Counted from the stretch's first letter, positions 43,190 through 51,805 are shown. The stretch: DNA of 55,589 nt from JAMOAW01 sp039908535 (GCA_039908535.1 JAMOAW010000011.1:1-55589); one strand, 5' to 3'. Notes: generated from the letters alone by a model not told the origin. Made by a program: numbers and translations.

Positions 43190-44313
43190 GTTTTGTTTCC
43201 GAGATAGATTCTTCTTATCTTCAGACCCTTTTACAGCGTCTTTTGGCCATTCCCAGCCCCACAGGTCACACCGATGCCGTGGTCCATGCGGTGAGCGAAG
43301 AGTTGACCGCTTTGGCGATTCCTCATGAATTTACCCTGCGGGGGGCGATTCGTGCCACGCTGCCAGGGCAAAAAAAAATAGCCGATCGCTCCATCGTCGG
43401 CCATTTAGACACCTTAGGGGCCATGGTAAAAGGAATAAAAAAAAATGGTCGTTTACGTGTGGTGCCTATTGGCACGTGGTCAGCTCGATTTGCTGAAGGG
43501 GCGCGGGTAACCGTGGTAACCGAAACGGAGCGTCGCATACGTGGCACTCTATTACCTCTCAAAGCCTCTGGCCATGTGTATGGGGATGCCATAGATCGGC
43601 AAAAATGTAGTTGGGATCATTTAGAACTGCGGCTTGATGAGCGGGTCCACAACCAAAAAGAGACAAGCGAACTGGGTATTGACGTGGGCAATGTCGTGAT
43701 GATAGATACCTGTGCAGAATTTCTTGACAACGGTTTTATCAATGCCCGCCACTTAGACGACAAAGCCGGTGTGGCAGCCATTCTTGCGGCGGCTAAAGCG
43801 ATTCAATCCTCTTCTTTCAAAGGCAATCTTCCCGTTGAATGTCATCTTTTGTTCACCATTTCTGAAGAAGTTGGGGCGGGAGCTTCGGATATTCTTTATG
43901 GAGATGTCTCCGAATTGGTTTCAGTAGATAACGGCACCATCGCCCCTGGTCAAAATACCAGTGACTATGGCGTGACCCTGGTCATGCAGGATGCCAGTGG
44001 TCCTTTTGACTGGCATTTAACCCGTAAGCTCATCCAGTTATGCCAAGAACACAACATTCTTTTTAGTCGAGATATTTTTACGCACTATCGTACCGATGCC
44101 GCCTCGGCCATTGAAGCTGGCAACGACATCCGGGCCGCCTTGATTTGTTTTGCTCTGGATAGCTCGCACGGTTATGAACGCACCCATATAGATTCGCTTC
44201 TAGCCCTCTCCCATCTTCTGTTTGAATACATCAAAAGCCCCCCTCTTTTTCATAAAGAGACCAATTGCAGTGGTCTGCGAGAAATGTTTATACCAGAGGA
44301 GGTGCGTGGTTGA
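43186..44313 (+). CDS. NAGGN-associated M42-family metallopeptidase
   Basis: 375 residues, a member of the M42 (aminopeptidase/endoglucanase-like) fold of the NAGGN operon. Metal-binding residues are recognisable: SIVGHLDTLGAM (His-x-Asp), ARHLDDKAGVAAIL (Asp), TISEEVGAG (the catalytic and metal Glu pair) and VSVDNG; a late His lies in SSHGYERTHIDSL. It may degrade or process the dipeptide osmolyte or its precursors; that role is inferred from conserved linkage. It is coupled by an ATGA overlap to the synthetase gene. Confidence 0.9.
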   Translation: MSFVSEIDSSYLQTLLQRLLAIPSPTGHTDAVVHAVSEELTALAIPHEFTLRGAIRATLPGQKKIADRSIVGHLDTLGAMVKGIKKNGRLRVVPIGTWSARFAEGARVTVVTETERRIRGTLLPLKASGHVYGDAIDRQKCSWDHLELRLDERVHNQKETSELGIDVGNVVMIDTCAEFLDNGFINARHLDDKAGVAAILAAAKAIQSSSFKGNLPVECHLLFTISEEVGAGASDILYGDVSELVSVDNGTIAPGQNTSDYGVTLVMQDASGPFDWHLTRKLIQLCQEHNILFSRDIFTHYRTDAASAIEAGNDIRAALICFALDSSHGYERTHIDSLLALSHLLFEYIKSPPLFHKETNCSGLREMFIPEEVRG

Positions 44314-44326
44314 CGATTTATGTATC

Positions 44327-44476
44327 GGAAAAATAAAAATCAAGACCTTGGGGGCCCAGAACCGCACCCCAATCCCCCCACCCTTTTCTTTTAATACTTA
44401 AAAAAAAGAGGGGGTTTGGGGGGATTCACCCCCCAAGGTTTTGTCTTTATATTTTTTTGCCCGAAGGGCATCATGT
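44327..44476 (+). repeat. Type-A hairpin repeat (full-length copy) after the NAGGN operon
   Basis: Starts TATCGGAAAAATAAAAATC and carries the AAGACCTTGG start, a C-run hairpin, AAAAAAAGAGGGGG, GGGGGGATTCACCCCCC, TTTTTTGCCCGAAGGGC and ATCATGTTC. It begins about 10 bp after the peptidase stop and may terminate the operon. Confidence 0.85.
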
Positions 44477-44477
44477 T

Positions 44478-44635
44478 CAAAGCCGTCATTGGGAGGGCGA
44501 GTAAGCAGCCAGAGCTTAAATTCTGTGCTGGTGAAAACAAGGCTTCTAGGACGACTCCTTCGATAGTCGAGATTATCTTTTTCTTAATTAAAATTAAGAC
44601 AAAAAAACGGAGCATAGTCTCCGTTTTTTTATTCC
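44478..44635 (+). ncRNA. Possible small RNA ending in an intrinsic terminator
   Basis: About 120 bp of non-coding, balanced-composition DNA between a type-A repeat and a strong terminator. It contains a small hairpin CGACTCCTTCGATAGTCG (44553-44570). Composition is less AT-rich than the surrounding spacer. No known RNA family was recognised, and no promoter could be assigned, so it could equally be the 3' untranslated end of the NAGGN transcript. Confidence 0.25.
44601..44630 (+). terminator. Strong intrinsic terminator
   Basis: A perfect 12-bp stem, AAAAAAACGGAG (44601-44612) and CTCCGTTTTTTT (44619-44630), with a 6-nt loop and a T run on the plus strand. The A run on the opposite arm also allows bidirectional action. 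It lies about 290 bp after the NAGGN operon. Confidence 0.85.
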
Positions 44636-45116
44636 TATTCCAACAAGCTGCAACACCATAAAGAATTGTCATTATTATGTGTCATAAGACTTTTGAACCG
44701 CCTGGATCACGGCATTCTTCACTCTCTCTAATAAAATTTCACTCATCCGCTTCGTCTACCCCCATCCATTAATAACTTCACACCAACCCCAAACACCCTG
44801 TACATATTTTCACTCATGACTAAAATAACAACCATGCAGGTCATGAGCAATATTTCCAAAACGCAAAAATTATCATATTAAGCCATATTCCGCTAAGGCA
44901 AATCACCTGTTTTCCATTTTTTTAGCTCATATTCGATAACACTTTTTGCAGTAAACTTCAGATATGTCGTTTCTCCAAAAAGGGCAATTGTTAGATTCCG
45001 ACCAAGTCAAAACATCCTCTCATCATCGCGTGACAATGTCGCAAAAAAATAATATGCTGTGAACTTCTAGATTCTCCTCGTCGAACGATTATTGACAAAC
45101 CAAAAGGAGAGACCAT
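44636..45116. other. Spacer upstream of the redox operon
   Basis: About 480 bp of AT-rich DNA with no supported gene. It should contain the promoter of the four-gene redox operon; GGAGAG precedes its first ATG. No sigma-54 type -24/-12 consensus was recognised. Confidence 0.4.
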
Positions 45117-46340
45117 ATGCAACGCCGAGAATTCCTTAAATCGTCCGTAGCCATAGCCGCCAGCGCAACCCTCCCCTCCCTGGTCAAAGCTGAAGAGTTT
45201 GTCCCAAGCCAGCAAAAAAACGCCACCAAACCCCTGGTCAAAAATTATCGACAATTGGGTAAAACCGCTATTCATATGGGAGATATCTCTTTTGGTGCTG
45301 GTAAATTACCCTCTGCCTCTATGGTTTTGCGGGCCATTGACCAGGGCATGAATTATTTTGATACCGCTCCCGATTATGGCAACAGCGAAAACCTCATAGG
45401 CGAGGCCATGACGCGATTTAAGCAACGGGACAAAATTTATATTGCCTCCAAATATTGTACACCGCTGCCCTATCCCAGTCATCTTTCTGCTGGCTCCTCC
45501 AAGGCCGACTATATTGCCACGGTCGAAGCCAGTCTCAAAAGAATGCATCTGGACTATCTGGACGTGGTGTTTGTCCACGCCATGGGGGAAAAGAACGACA
45601 AACTGGAAGAGGAACAAAAACGCCTGCTGGATGAAAACATGCTGTTGGCTACGGAAGAGTTAAAAAAAGCTGGCAAGGTGCGTTATCTGGCGGTCTCCTC
45701 GCATGGCCCCAACAATCTGGAACCTTTATTGACATCGGCGGTGACCAGCGGCCATTTTGACCTGATCATGACCGCCTTTAATTTTATGAAGTTTCCCAAA
45801 CTACCGCAAATCATCCAACTCGCCGCCCAACACAACGTGGGGGTGATTGCCATGAAAACCCTGGCCGGGGCCAAAGAGAGTGGGGTAGAGTCTGGAGAAA
45901 CCCCCTTTGAGCACGCCGCGTTTCGGTGGGTGCTCAAACATCCCGAGGTGGCTGGACTGGTGGTTACCATCAAAACGGTTGAGGATTTAAACCTTTATTT
46001 ACAGGCCTCTGGCACCCCATTTACGGCTCAAGATCAACGGGCATTGGACCGCTATGCGGCTTTGCACGGGCAAACCTACTGCCGAACTGGCTGCGGCGAC
46101 TGCATGAACGCCTGCCCGCAAGGGGTGGATATTGCCAATATTCTCCGTTATCAAATGTACTTTGAAGACTATGGGGATGAAAAACGGGCCATGCAAAACT
46201 ATCTGGCCTTGACCCATCCCGCCACCCCCTGCCTGGATTGTCAACAACCCACCTGCACCGCTGCCTGTGATTATGGATTGCCAGTGGCCAAAAAGCTCCA
46301 AGCAGCTCACCGCACCCTGTCATTTACCTCTATGGCCTGA
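45117..46340 (+). CDS. Tat-exported aldo/keto reductase with C-terminal [4Fe-4S] domain
   Basis: 407 residues. The N-terminus QRREFLKSS, then a hydrophobic stretch ending before AEEF, is a Tat signal. Residues about 45-310 are an aldo/keto reductase barrel: GMNYFDTAPDYGNSE with the catalytic Asp/Tyr region, IASKY, and LDYLDVVFVHAM. Residues about 325-395 contain CRTGCGDCMNACP and a second cysteine group CLDCQQPTCTAAC. Such AKR-ferredoxin fusions are known in anaerobes and metal-respiring bacteria without a settled function. It leads an operon with DUF6599, DUF362 and NapH/NapG-like genes, which points to periplasmic electron transfer. Confidence 0.9.
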   Translation: MQRREFLKSSVAIAASATLPSLVKAEEFVPSQQKNATKPLVKNYRQLGKTAIHMGDISFGAGKLPSASMVLRAIDQGMNYFDTAPDYGNSENLIGEAMTRFKQRDKIYIASKYCTPLPYPSHLSAGSSKADYIATVEASLKRMHLDYLDVVFVHAMGEKNDKLEEEQKRLLDENMLLATEELKKAGKVRYLAVSSHGPNNLEPLLTSAVTSGHFDLIMTAFNFMKFPKLPQIIQLAAQHNVGVIAMKTLAGAKESGVESGETPFEHAAFRWVLKHPEVAGLVVTIKTVEDLNLYLQASGTPFTAQDQRALDRYAALHGQTYCRTGCGDCMNACPQGVDIANILRYQMYFEDYGDEKRAMQNYLALTHPATPCLDCQQPTCTAACDYGLPVAKKLQAAHRTLSFTSMA

Positions 46341-47318
46341 TTGACCATCGTGGCCAGTGGCGATCCTCCAACCATCCCCCACTCCGCCCCGGTGGCGGTT
46401 CGGGGGGTGCTGTTGGCTTTATTACCTCTGTTGGCGGCCTTGCTCTATTGGCAAGGGCAACAGGTGGACTCTTCCCTGTTGGATTTTCAGTCGGGTGGCC
46501 ATACGTTGACCGCATTTTTGCCGAAACAGGTGGAGAAATGGCAACGCGAAGAGCGTGTGCGCTCGTTTAATTCGGCCAACCTCTATGAATATGTCAATGG
46601 TCATGCCGAATATTTTTTATCGGCTGGCTTTCGTGCCTTGACGGTGGCGGAATATCGCCTGCCCACCGATGACAAACAACCCTCCTTGGTACTGGATCTA
46701 TACGACTTAGGGGACCCCCTCAACGCCTTTGGCATATTGATGGACGAAATGGGCAGCTCTGGCCAACCGGTTGCGGTGGGGGATGCCGGGTTTGTCAATC
46801 GTCGTTCTCTGGGGTTTATGGCAGGCTCCTATTATGTCAAATTGGCCGCCTTTGCCGACGATCTGTCTTTACAAGTTGTCGCCCAGGCGGTGGCAAAAAG
46901 CATACAAAATGGGACGGGTCCATCCCCTGACAAAATCTCTTTTGATCGGCTTTTTCCCGACCTTGGCACCCTTGTCACCACCCGTTTTATCAAGGAAAAC
47001 TATCATGGTTGGAGTTTTTTACAACGGGTGGTGGAACGCAGCTTTAAACAAGCCGATGGCACGGTCATCCAGGCCTTTGTCGTAACGGGAACCCCAGAGC
47101 AGATGCTCCAACTGGAACAAACCCTGATAAATTTTTTCAAGCAGGAGGGCAGCGCAATCAGCGCACGCCAAGAGGAGGGCATACGCCTTGTCCAAATTGC
47201 CGACCGTTATGAGGGAGATTGGTTTGTGGTGCCACTAAAGCGAAGTTTATTGGGTATTTTTCATCCTTGGGATGACCATTTTAAAAAACCATTCAAGGCA
47301 TTCATTCCCCATGGATGA
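46341..47318 (+). CDS. DUF6599-like membrane-anchored periplasmic protein
   Basis: 325 residues from TTG 46341, which follows the upstream stop directly; a GTG seven bases on is in another frame. One N-terminal hydrophobic segment (about 21-40) anchors it. The following LYEYVNGHAEYFLSAGFRAL, VLDLYDLGDPLNAFGILMDE and GSYYVKLAAF patterns match the DUF6599 family as I know it. Function is unknown. Family members are commonly encoded with DUF362 and ferredoxin-type genes. Its 3' end overlaps the DUF362 gene by 8 bp. Confidence 0.72.
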   Translation: MTIVASGDPPTIPHSAPVAVRGVLLALLPLLAALLYWQGQQVDSSLLDFQSGGHTLTAFLPKQVEKWQREERVRSFNSANLYEYVNGHAEYFLSAGFRALTVAEYRLPTDDKQPSLVLDLYDLGDPLNAFGILMDEMGSSGQPVAVGDAGFVNRRSLGFMAGSYYVKLAAFADDLSLQVVAQAVAKSIQNGTGPSPDKISFDRLFPDLGTLVTTRFIKENYHGWSFLQRVVERSFKQADGTVIQAFVVTGTPEQMLQLEQTLINFFKQEGSAISARQEEGIRLVQIADRYEGDWFVVPLKRSLLGIFHPWDDHFKKPFKAFIPHG

Positions 47319-48333
47319 CACCGACCCCAAAACGCGCCGCAGTGGCTCTCGTATTCGGCAGGTGGAGCCAACCTGGAGCCGCCGCCGATTTTTGCAAGAG
47401 AGTGGCCTCACCACGGCCATGGCGGTGGGTATGGGTCTGGTGGGGTATTGGGCCTATACTCCCGAAGCGATGCGTCAAAAGCACCAGGAGATTTTAACGC
47501 TCAAAGATTTTCGCGTGGCGGCCAATGCGTTGTATCCGGCGTTGGTGGTGGTGCGGGGTCGTCTGGTGGAGGCGATGGTGCGGGAAGCCGTGGCAACTTT
47601 GGGGGGCATCTCCCGCTTTGTCCAGCGTGGGGAGAGGGTCGTGTTAAAACCCAACGTGGGCTGGGACCGTCAACCCGAGCAGGCCGCCAATACCAACCCC
47701 GAAGTGGTGGCCGCCGTGGCCAGACTGTGTCTGGAGGCGGGGGCGGGAGCGGTTTGGGTGACCGATTGCTCCATCAACGATCCCAAACGCAGTTTTTCCC
47801 GTTCCGGGATTGAGGCGGCGGTTCAGCAGGTTGGGGCGATGATCAAACTGCCTGGGGGGGATGATTTTCGACCGACCAACATGCAGGGGACGGTACTCAA
47901 GGTGTGGCCAGTGGCCAATTTTTTTCATCAAGCGGATAAAGTGATTAATTTACCGGTGGTCAAGCAGCACTCTTTGAGCGGCTGCACGTTGGCCATGAAA
48001 AATTGGTATGGGGTGTTGGGTGGACAACGCAACCAGTTGCATCAAAATATTCACGCCTCCATCGTCGATTTGGCCTCTGCGGTTCGTCCCACCCTGACCA
48101 TTGTCGATGCCACTCGTATTTTAAAACGCAATGGTCCTTCTGGGGGGAGTTTGGATGATGTTGTGTGGGGAAATACCATTTTGGCCGGTTTGGATGAGGT
48201 GGCCTTGGATGCCTATGCTCTAAGCTTGTTGGACTTAACGCTGGACCAAGTTCCCTATTTGGCCATGGCCGAGGCGCGTGGTTTGGGAAAAACGGATTGG
48301 CGCAATCTAAATTGGCAAGAACGACAGTCATAA
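47311..48333 (+). CDS. Tat-exported DUF362 protein
   Basis: 340 residues from ATG 47311, overlapping the upstream stop; the frame opens 13 codons earlier without support. SRRRFLQES followed by a hydrophobic stretch (about 38-54) is a Tat signal. The DUF362 core (PF04015) shows VVLKPNVGWD, AVWVTDCSINDPKRSF, VINLPVVKQHSLSGCTLAMKNWYGVL and LTIVDATRIL. The family is often linked with ferredoxins, but this member has no cysteine cluster. Function is unknown; context suggests a partner in a periplasmic redox complex. A half-repeat separates it from the next gene. Confidence 0.85.
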   Translation: MDDTDPKTRRSGSRIRQVEPTWSRRRFLQESGLTTAMAVGMGLVGYWAYTPEAMRQKHQEILTLKDFRVAANALYPALVVVRGRLVEAMVREAVATLGGISRFVQRGERVVLKPNVGWDRQPEQAANTNPEVVAAVARLCLEAGAGAVWVTDCSINDPKRSFSRSGIEAAVQQVGAMIKLPGGDDFRPTNMQGTVLKVWPVANFFHQADKVINLPVVKQHSLSGCTLAMKNWYGVLGGQRNQLHQNIHASIVDLASAVRPTLTIVDATRILKRNGPSGGSLDDVVWGNTILAGLDEVALDAYALSLLDLTLDQVPYLAMAEARGLGKTDWRNLNWQERQS

Positions 48334-48335
48334 AA

Positions 48336-48382
48336 AAAAGAGGGGGTTTGGGGGATTCATCCCCCAAGGTTTTGATTTTAAG
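48336..48382 (+). repeat. Half type-A repeat inside the redox operon
   Basis: AAAAAAAGAGGGGGTTTGGGGG, ATTCATCCCCC and AAGGTTTTGATTTTA: the right half of a type-A unit without the left hairpin or the terminal palindrome. It lies between the stop of the DUF362 gene and AAGGAAAATACA, the ribosome site for the NapH-like gene. The hairpin GGGGGATTCATCCCCC could affect read-through or translation. Confidence 0.75.
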
Positions 48383-48391
48383 GAAAATACA

Positions 48392-49915
48392 TTGCCACAA
48401 TTACGCACCATTCGACGCCTATACGCCATATTCTTCTTCTGTTTATTCTGTTTTCTCCTATGGCGAACAGAGTTTACCCACCTGCAAGGGTATGAAGTCC
48501 ATCTCTTTTTAGAACTGGACCCCTTAACCGCTCTAGCCAGTGGTTTAACCAGCGCGACCCTTTACCGTGGCTTGGCACTCTCTTTAATAATCCTCATTCC
48601 CACTCTTTTTTTTGGTCGTTTTTTTTGCTCCTGGATCTGCCCGTTGGGTATTCTCAACCAAGCCATCAGCCATTTTTTTAACAAACGCCGACCAGCGGAA
48701 TATGTTAAGCAAAACCGCTATCACCCCATTTTTCGCGTTAAATATTATCTTTTGACCGTTTTGCTGGTTTTGGCCGCCTTTGGAGTTCTGCAAATCGGTC
48801 TTTTAGACCCCATGGCCTTGGTTACCCGCTCTTTTGTGACTGGGGTTTGGCCCGCCTTGCAATGGAGTGGAGCTGGATTTTATCTTTTGCAGCCCCATTT
48901 TCTAGGGGGAGTGGGGATTGCATTGTTTTTTTTGGCCATTCTTCTAGCCAACCGCTTTATGACCCGCGCTTGGTGCCGGGTGGTTTGTCCTTTAGGGGCT
49001 TTGTTGGGGGTGCTCTCTTGGCGGGCTTTGTTTCGCATTCGCCGCGATGTGGATAGGTGCAACGATTGTTTAAAATGTGTCTCCTCTTGTCAAGGCGGGT
49101 GTGACCCCCATGGGGCCTTGCGGGTGAGCGAGTGCCACCTGTGCATGAATTGCCTGGAGCAATGCCCAGAGGGTGCACTGCACTATGGCTTCATCCAATC
49201 CCGCACCTCCCTGGGCCAACCCATAGATATCAGTCGCCGTCGCTTGGTGGAAAGCGGTGTGACCGCCATGGCCTTTGTCCCCATGTTGCGCAGTTCTTAC
49301 GGGGTTGAATCCACCCCCCACCCCAACATGATTCGCCCTCCCGGCGCGTTACCAGAGGCAGATTTTCTCGCCCGATGCCTCAAATGCGCCCTCTGTATGC
49401 GTGTTTGCCCCACCAATGTTTTGCAACCAGCTCTACTAGAAGGAGGTCTTGAGGCCCTCTGGACGCCAATTTTAATCAACCGCCTTGGCTATTGTGAACA
49501 CCATTGTATTCTCTGTGGTCATGTCTGCCCCACCGGTGCCCTTCGCCCCCTCACGGTGACCGAAAAGGTAGGCTCCTCCTCCCCCAAGCCTTCCGAACCC
49601 ATTAAACTAGGCACCGCCTTTTTTGATCCAGGCCGCTGCCTCCCCTGGTCCATGCACACCCCCTGCATCGTCTGCGAAGAGGTCTGCCCCACCTCCCCCA
49701 AGGCCATCTGGTTTAAAAAAGTGGCGTTAACCGACCGCAAAGGTCAAACGGTACCCCTAAAACAACCCTACATGGAACCGGCCCTCTGCATCGGCTGCGG
49801 CATTTGCGAGTATAAATGCCCCGTTGCCGATCAGGCAGCCATTCGGGTCACCTCGGTGGGAGAAACACGCTCTTGGCGTAATCGGATGATTTTGGACGGG
49901 CAGACCCCCACATAA
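48392..49915 (+). CDS. NapH-NapG-like fused ferredoxin membrane protein
   Basis: 507 residues from TTG 48392, supported by AAGGA nine bases upstream. Residues about 1-210 are a NapH/MauN-type membrane domain with four helices and paired FCSWICPLG and WCRVVCPLG motifs. Next is a ferredoxin domain (CNDCLKCVSSC, then CHLCMNCLEQCP). At about residues 290-310, SRRRLVESGVTAMAFVPML looks like an internal twin-arginine leader, followed by a NapG-like region with four cysteine groups (CLKCALCMRVCP, CILCGHVCP, CIVCEEVCP, CIGCGICEYKCP). The protein looks like fused NapH and NapG and could pass electrons from quinol to periplasmic partners. Confidence 0.88.
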   Translation: MPQLRTIRRLYAIFFFCLFCFLLWRTEFTHLQGYEVHLFLELDPLTALASGLTSATLYRGLALSLIILIPTLFFGRFFCSWICPLGILNQAISHFFNKRRPAEYVKQNRYHPIFRVKYYLLTVLLVLAAFGVLQIGLLDPMALVTRSFVTGVWPALQWSGAGFYLLQPHFLGGVGIALFFLAILLANRFMTRAWCRVVCPLGALLGVLSWRALFRIRRDVDRCNDCLKCVSSCQGGCDPHGALRVSECHLCMNCLEQCPEGALHYGFIQSRTSLGQPIDISRRRLVESGVTAMAFVPMLRSSYGVESTPHPNMIRPPGALPEADFLARCLKCALCMRVCPTNVLQPALLEGGLEALWTPILINRLGYCEHHCILCGHVCPTGALRPLTVTEKVGSSSPKPSEPIKLGTAFFDPGRCLPWSMHTPCIVCEEVCPTSPKAIWFKKVALTDRKGQTVPLKQPYMEPALCIGCGICEYKCPVADQAAIRVTSVGETRSWRNRMILDGQTPT

Positions 49916-50060
49916 ATAATTTTCCAAATAAAACAGCAATTATCATGCAGTTGTGGTCATCATATAAGCAGAGATCATTTTATTTAAAATCACCCTGAAT
50001 TTTATAGTAAACTATTTAAAAATTTGGATATTTTTATATGTGATTAATTTTTATATTTTA
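49916..50060. other. AT-rich spacer after the redox operon
   Basis: No gene or strong terminator is seen. A repeat-rich interval of about 600 bp starts directly after it. Confidence 0.4.
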
Positions 50061-50063
50061 TAA

Positions 50064-50655
50064 AAATATACTGTCCCTATTTTCTCCCGAACAGCACACG
50101 ACCTGTGGATAACTTTTTTGCAGCAATCGCTAGAAAAAATGACGCAACATATTGAAATATATCATTTAATTATTAATGTCTCATATTTGACGGTTTCCGG
50201 ACAATTCCGGTGACAGGACAATTCCGGTGACACAATACATAGGACAATTCCGGTGACACAATACATAATTGCTCTTTCCTGTGGGACAATTCCTAGGACA
50301 ATTCCGGTGACAAGGACAATTCCGGTGACACAATACATAATTGCTCTTTCCTGTGAGGACAATTCCGGTGACACAATACATAATTGCTCTTTCCTGTGGG
50401 ACAATTCCGGTGACAGGGACAATTCCCCACCAATTCCGGTGACACAATACATAATTGCTCTTTCCTAAAAAATAGGGACAGTATATATTTTTATCCTGTT
50501 TCCATTTTTTTAAATTCCCAATTCCGGTGACACAATACATAATTGCTCTTTCCTAAAAAATAGAATTCCCAATTCCGGTGACACAATACATAATTGCTCT
50601 TTCCTAAAAAATAGGGACAGTATATATATTTATCCTGTTTCCATTTTTTTAGACT
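50064..50655 (+). repeat. Cluster of AATTCCGGTGACA repeats bracketed by inverted GGGACAGTATA motifs
   Basis: Ten copies of AATTCCGGTGACA begin at 50203, 50220, 50246, 50300, 50318, 50361, 50403, 50432, 50520 and 50571. Seven continue with CAATACAT and six of those with AATTGCTCTTTCCT. AATAGGGACAGTATAT followed by TTATCCTGTTTCCATTTTTT occurs twice, near 50470 and 50619, and inverted once near 50065-50083 (ATACTGTCCCTATTTT). Spacing is irregular, so this is not CRISPR. From memory, both motifs occur near REP-associated Y1 (IS200-like) transposases in other genomes; no transposase is present here. Reading frames over the array are repeat translation only. Confidence 0.8.
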
Positions 50656-50981
50656 AAAATTATGTCCATTAGCCTCTTGAACCCTCTTTAGATTGGCTTG
50701 ACGAAAAAAATTCTGTTATCTTATGGACGTTGGCGGCAGAAATCACCCATCCTCTTGCACCTAACAATGTATTTCGACTTCCTGCACAAAATCAGACGGC
50801 TTTTTGGATAATCCATAAATTGAAAAAAAAACGACGCATTTTCCTTCAAAGGCTTTTTAAAAAGGGAAAAAAAGTGTAAACTTTAGCCAGTTTGATGCAG
50901 AGCTTCATCTTTAAACTCCCAAGCAATTTTATGCAATTCATTGTTTTTTGAAAAATATTTACCATATTGTTAACAAACGGA

Positions 50982-51115
50982 GTAACCGTTCACTCCCCCC
51001 TGGTAATCGTCATCCCCGCGAGTTCCCGCCTACGCGGGAATGACAGGGGATCCAGGTGGGTCCCGCGAATTCTGGATTCCCGCTTGCGCGGGAATGACGG
51101 GGTCTGAACGATTAC
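50982..51115 (+). mobile_element. 134-bp MITE-like element with GTAACCGTTCA-type termini
   Basis: The left end GTAACCGTTCA (50982-50992) matches the inverted right end TGAACGATTAC (51105-51115) with one mismatch. Flanking octamers are CAAACGGA (50974-50981) and CAAACGAA (51116-51123), a target duplication with one difference. The interior carries GTCATCCCCGC and two copies of the widespread palindrome TTCCCGC...GCGGGAATGAC. The termini equal those of the element at 28514-28723 although the core is unrelated. It ends 25 bp before the gene at 51140. Confidence 0.75.
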
Positions 51116-51139
51116 CAAACGAAAAAAATCCACTGCGAA

Positions 51140-51805
51140 ATGACAGAACCAACATTAAAAATTGAAGGTGTAAGCATTGTCATCATTGGTGACTTCAATC
51201 CAACGATTATTCAACCCCTTTGGCTGGCAAACCAAGGTTTGATTAGTCAAGAGGCAGCCTCTCCAAATATCGCCAAAATCGGACTTATTCATCGAGATAT
51301 TACAGATTTTTCCATTGATTGGCTGCGTTTAAACATCGAAAGAAATAAATTCGTTGCCACCACTGAAGAAGAATCCAACTATGATTCATTGCGCGATTTG
51401 GTTAAAGGCATTTTCCAAATTTTACGACACACCCCTGTGAAACAGATTGGATTTAATCGTTTTTTTCATTATAAAATGCCATCTGAAGAAACTTTTAACC
51501 GTTACGGCGATTGTTTGGCACCGAAAAATCCTTGGAAAGATTTAATCAAAACTCCAGGTCTTCTCGACCTGACGATGATGGGAGAACGTCCAGATTCATA
51601 TAAAGGTTACCTGCAGGTGAGAACCTGCGTTTCACCTAAAATTAATCCCCATGGTATCCTTATCCATGTAAACGATCACTTTGAGTTGGAAGATACCAAC
51701 TCTATACAGGGATGTCGGGAACTATTGGAAATTCTTGAAAACATTTGGGAGCCATCTTTACAACGTGCCCTACCCATTGCCACTCGACTGGTGAACTCTG
51801 CATGA
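51140..51805 (+). CDS. Conserved hypothetical protein, first gene of a coupled trio
   Basis: 221 residues, soluble, no signal peptide or membrane segment. It opens IEGVSIVIIGDFNPTIIQPLWLANQGLI and continues with FSIDWLRLNIERNKF, LRDLVKGIFQILRHTPVKQIGFNRFFHY and GYLQVRTCVSP. I have an impression of similar hypothetical proteins encoded beside a metallo-beta-lactamase-fold gene, but cannot name a family. It overlaps the next gene by 4 bp. Its order with two partners and its location among mobile repeats suggest a possible defence or conflict module. Confidence 0.7.
   Translation: MTEPTLKIEGVSIVIIGDFNPTIIQPLWLANQGLISQEAASPNIAKIGLIHRDITDFSIDWLRLNIERNKFVATTEEESNYDSLRDLVKGIFQILRHTPVKQIGFNRFFHYKMPSEETFNRYGDCLAPKNPWKDLIKTPGLLDLTMMGERPDSYKGYLQVRTCVSPKINPHGILIHVNDHFELEDTNSIQGCRELLEILENIWEPSLQRALPIATRLVNSA

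Noticed and set aside
39631..44313. Ordinary asparagine synthetase
   Set aside because: The fused GNAT/ATP-grasp gene and M42 peptidase that follow identify the NAGGN osmolyte operon.
50162..50540. Overlapping minus-strand frames with repeated CVTGI or CHRN strings
   Set aside because: They are translations of the AATTCCGGTGACA repeat cluster, not proteins.
50190..50660. CRISPR array
   Set aside because: Repeat units are of variable length, spacers are irregular or absent and several units are partial; no cas gene is near.
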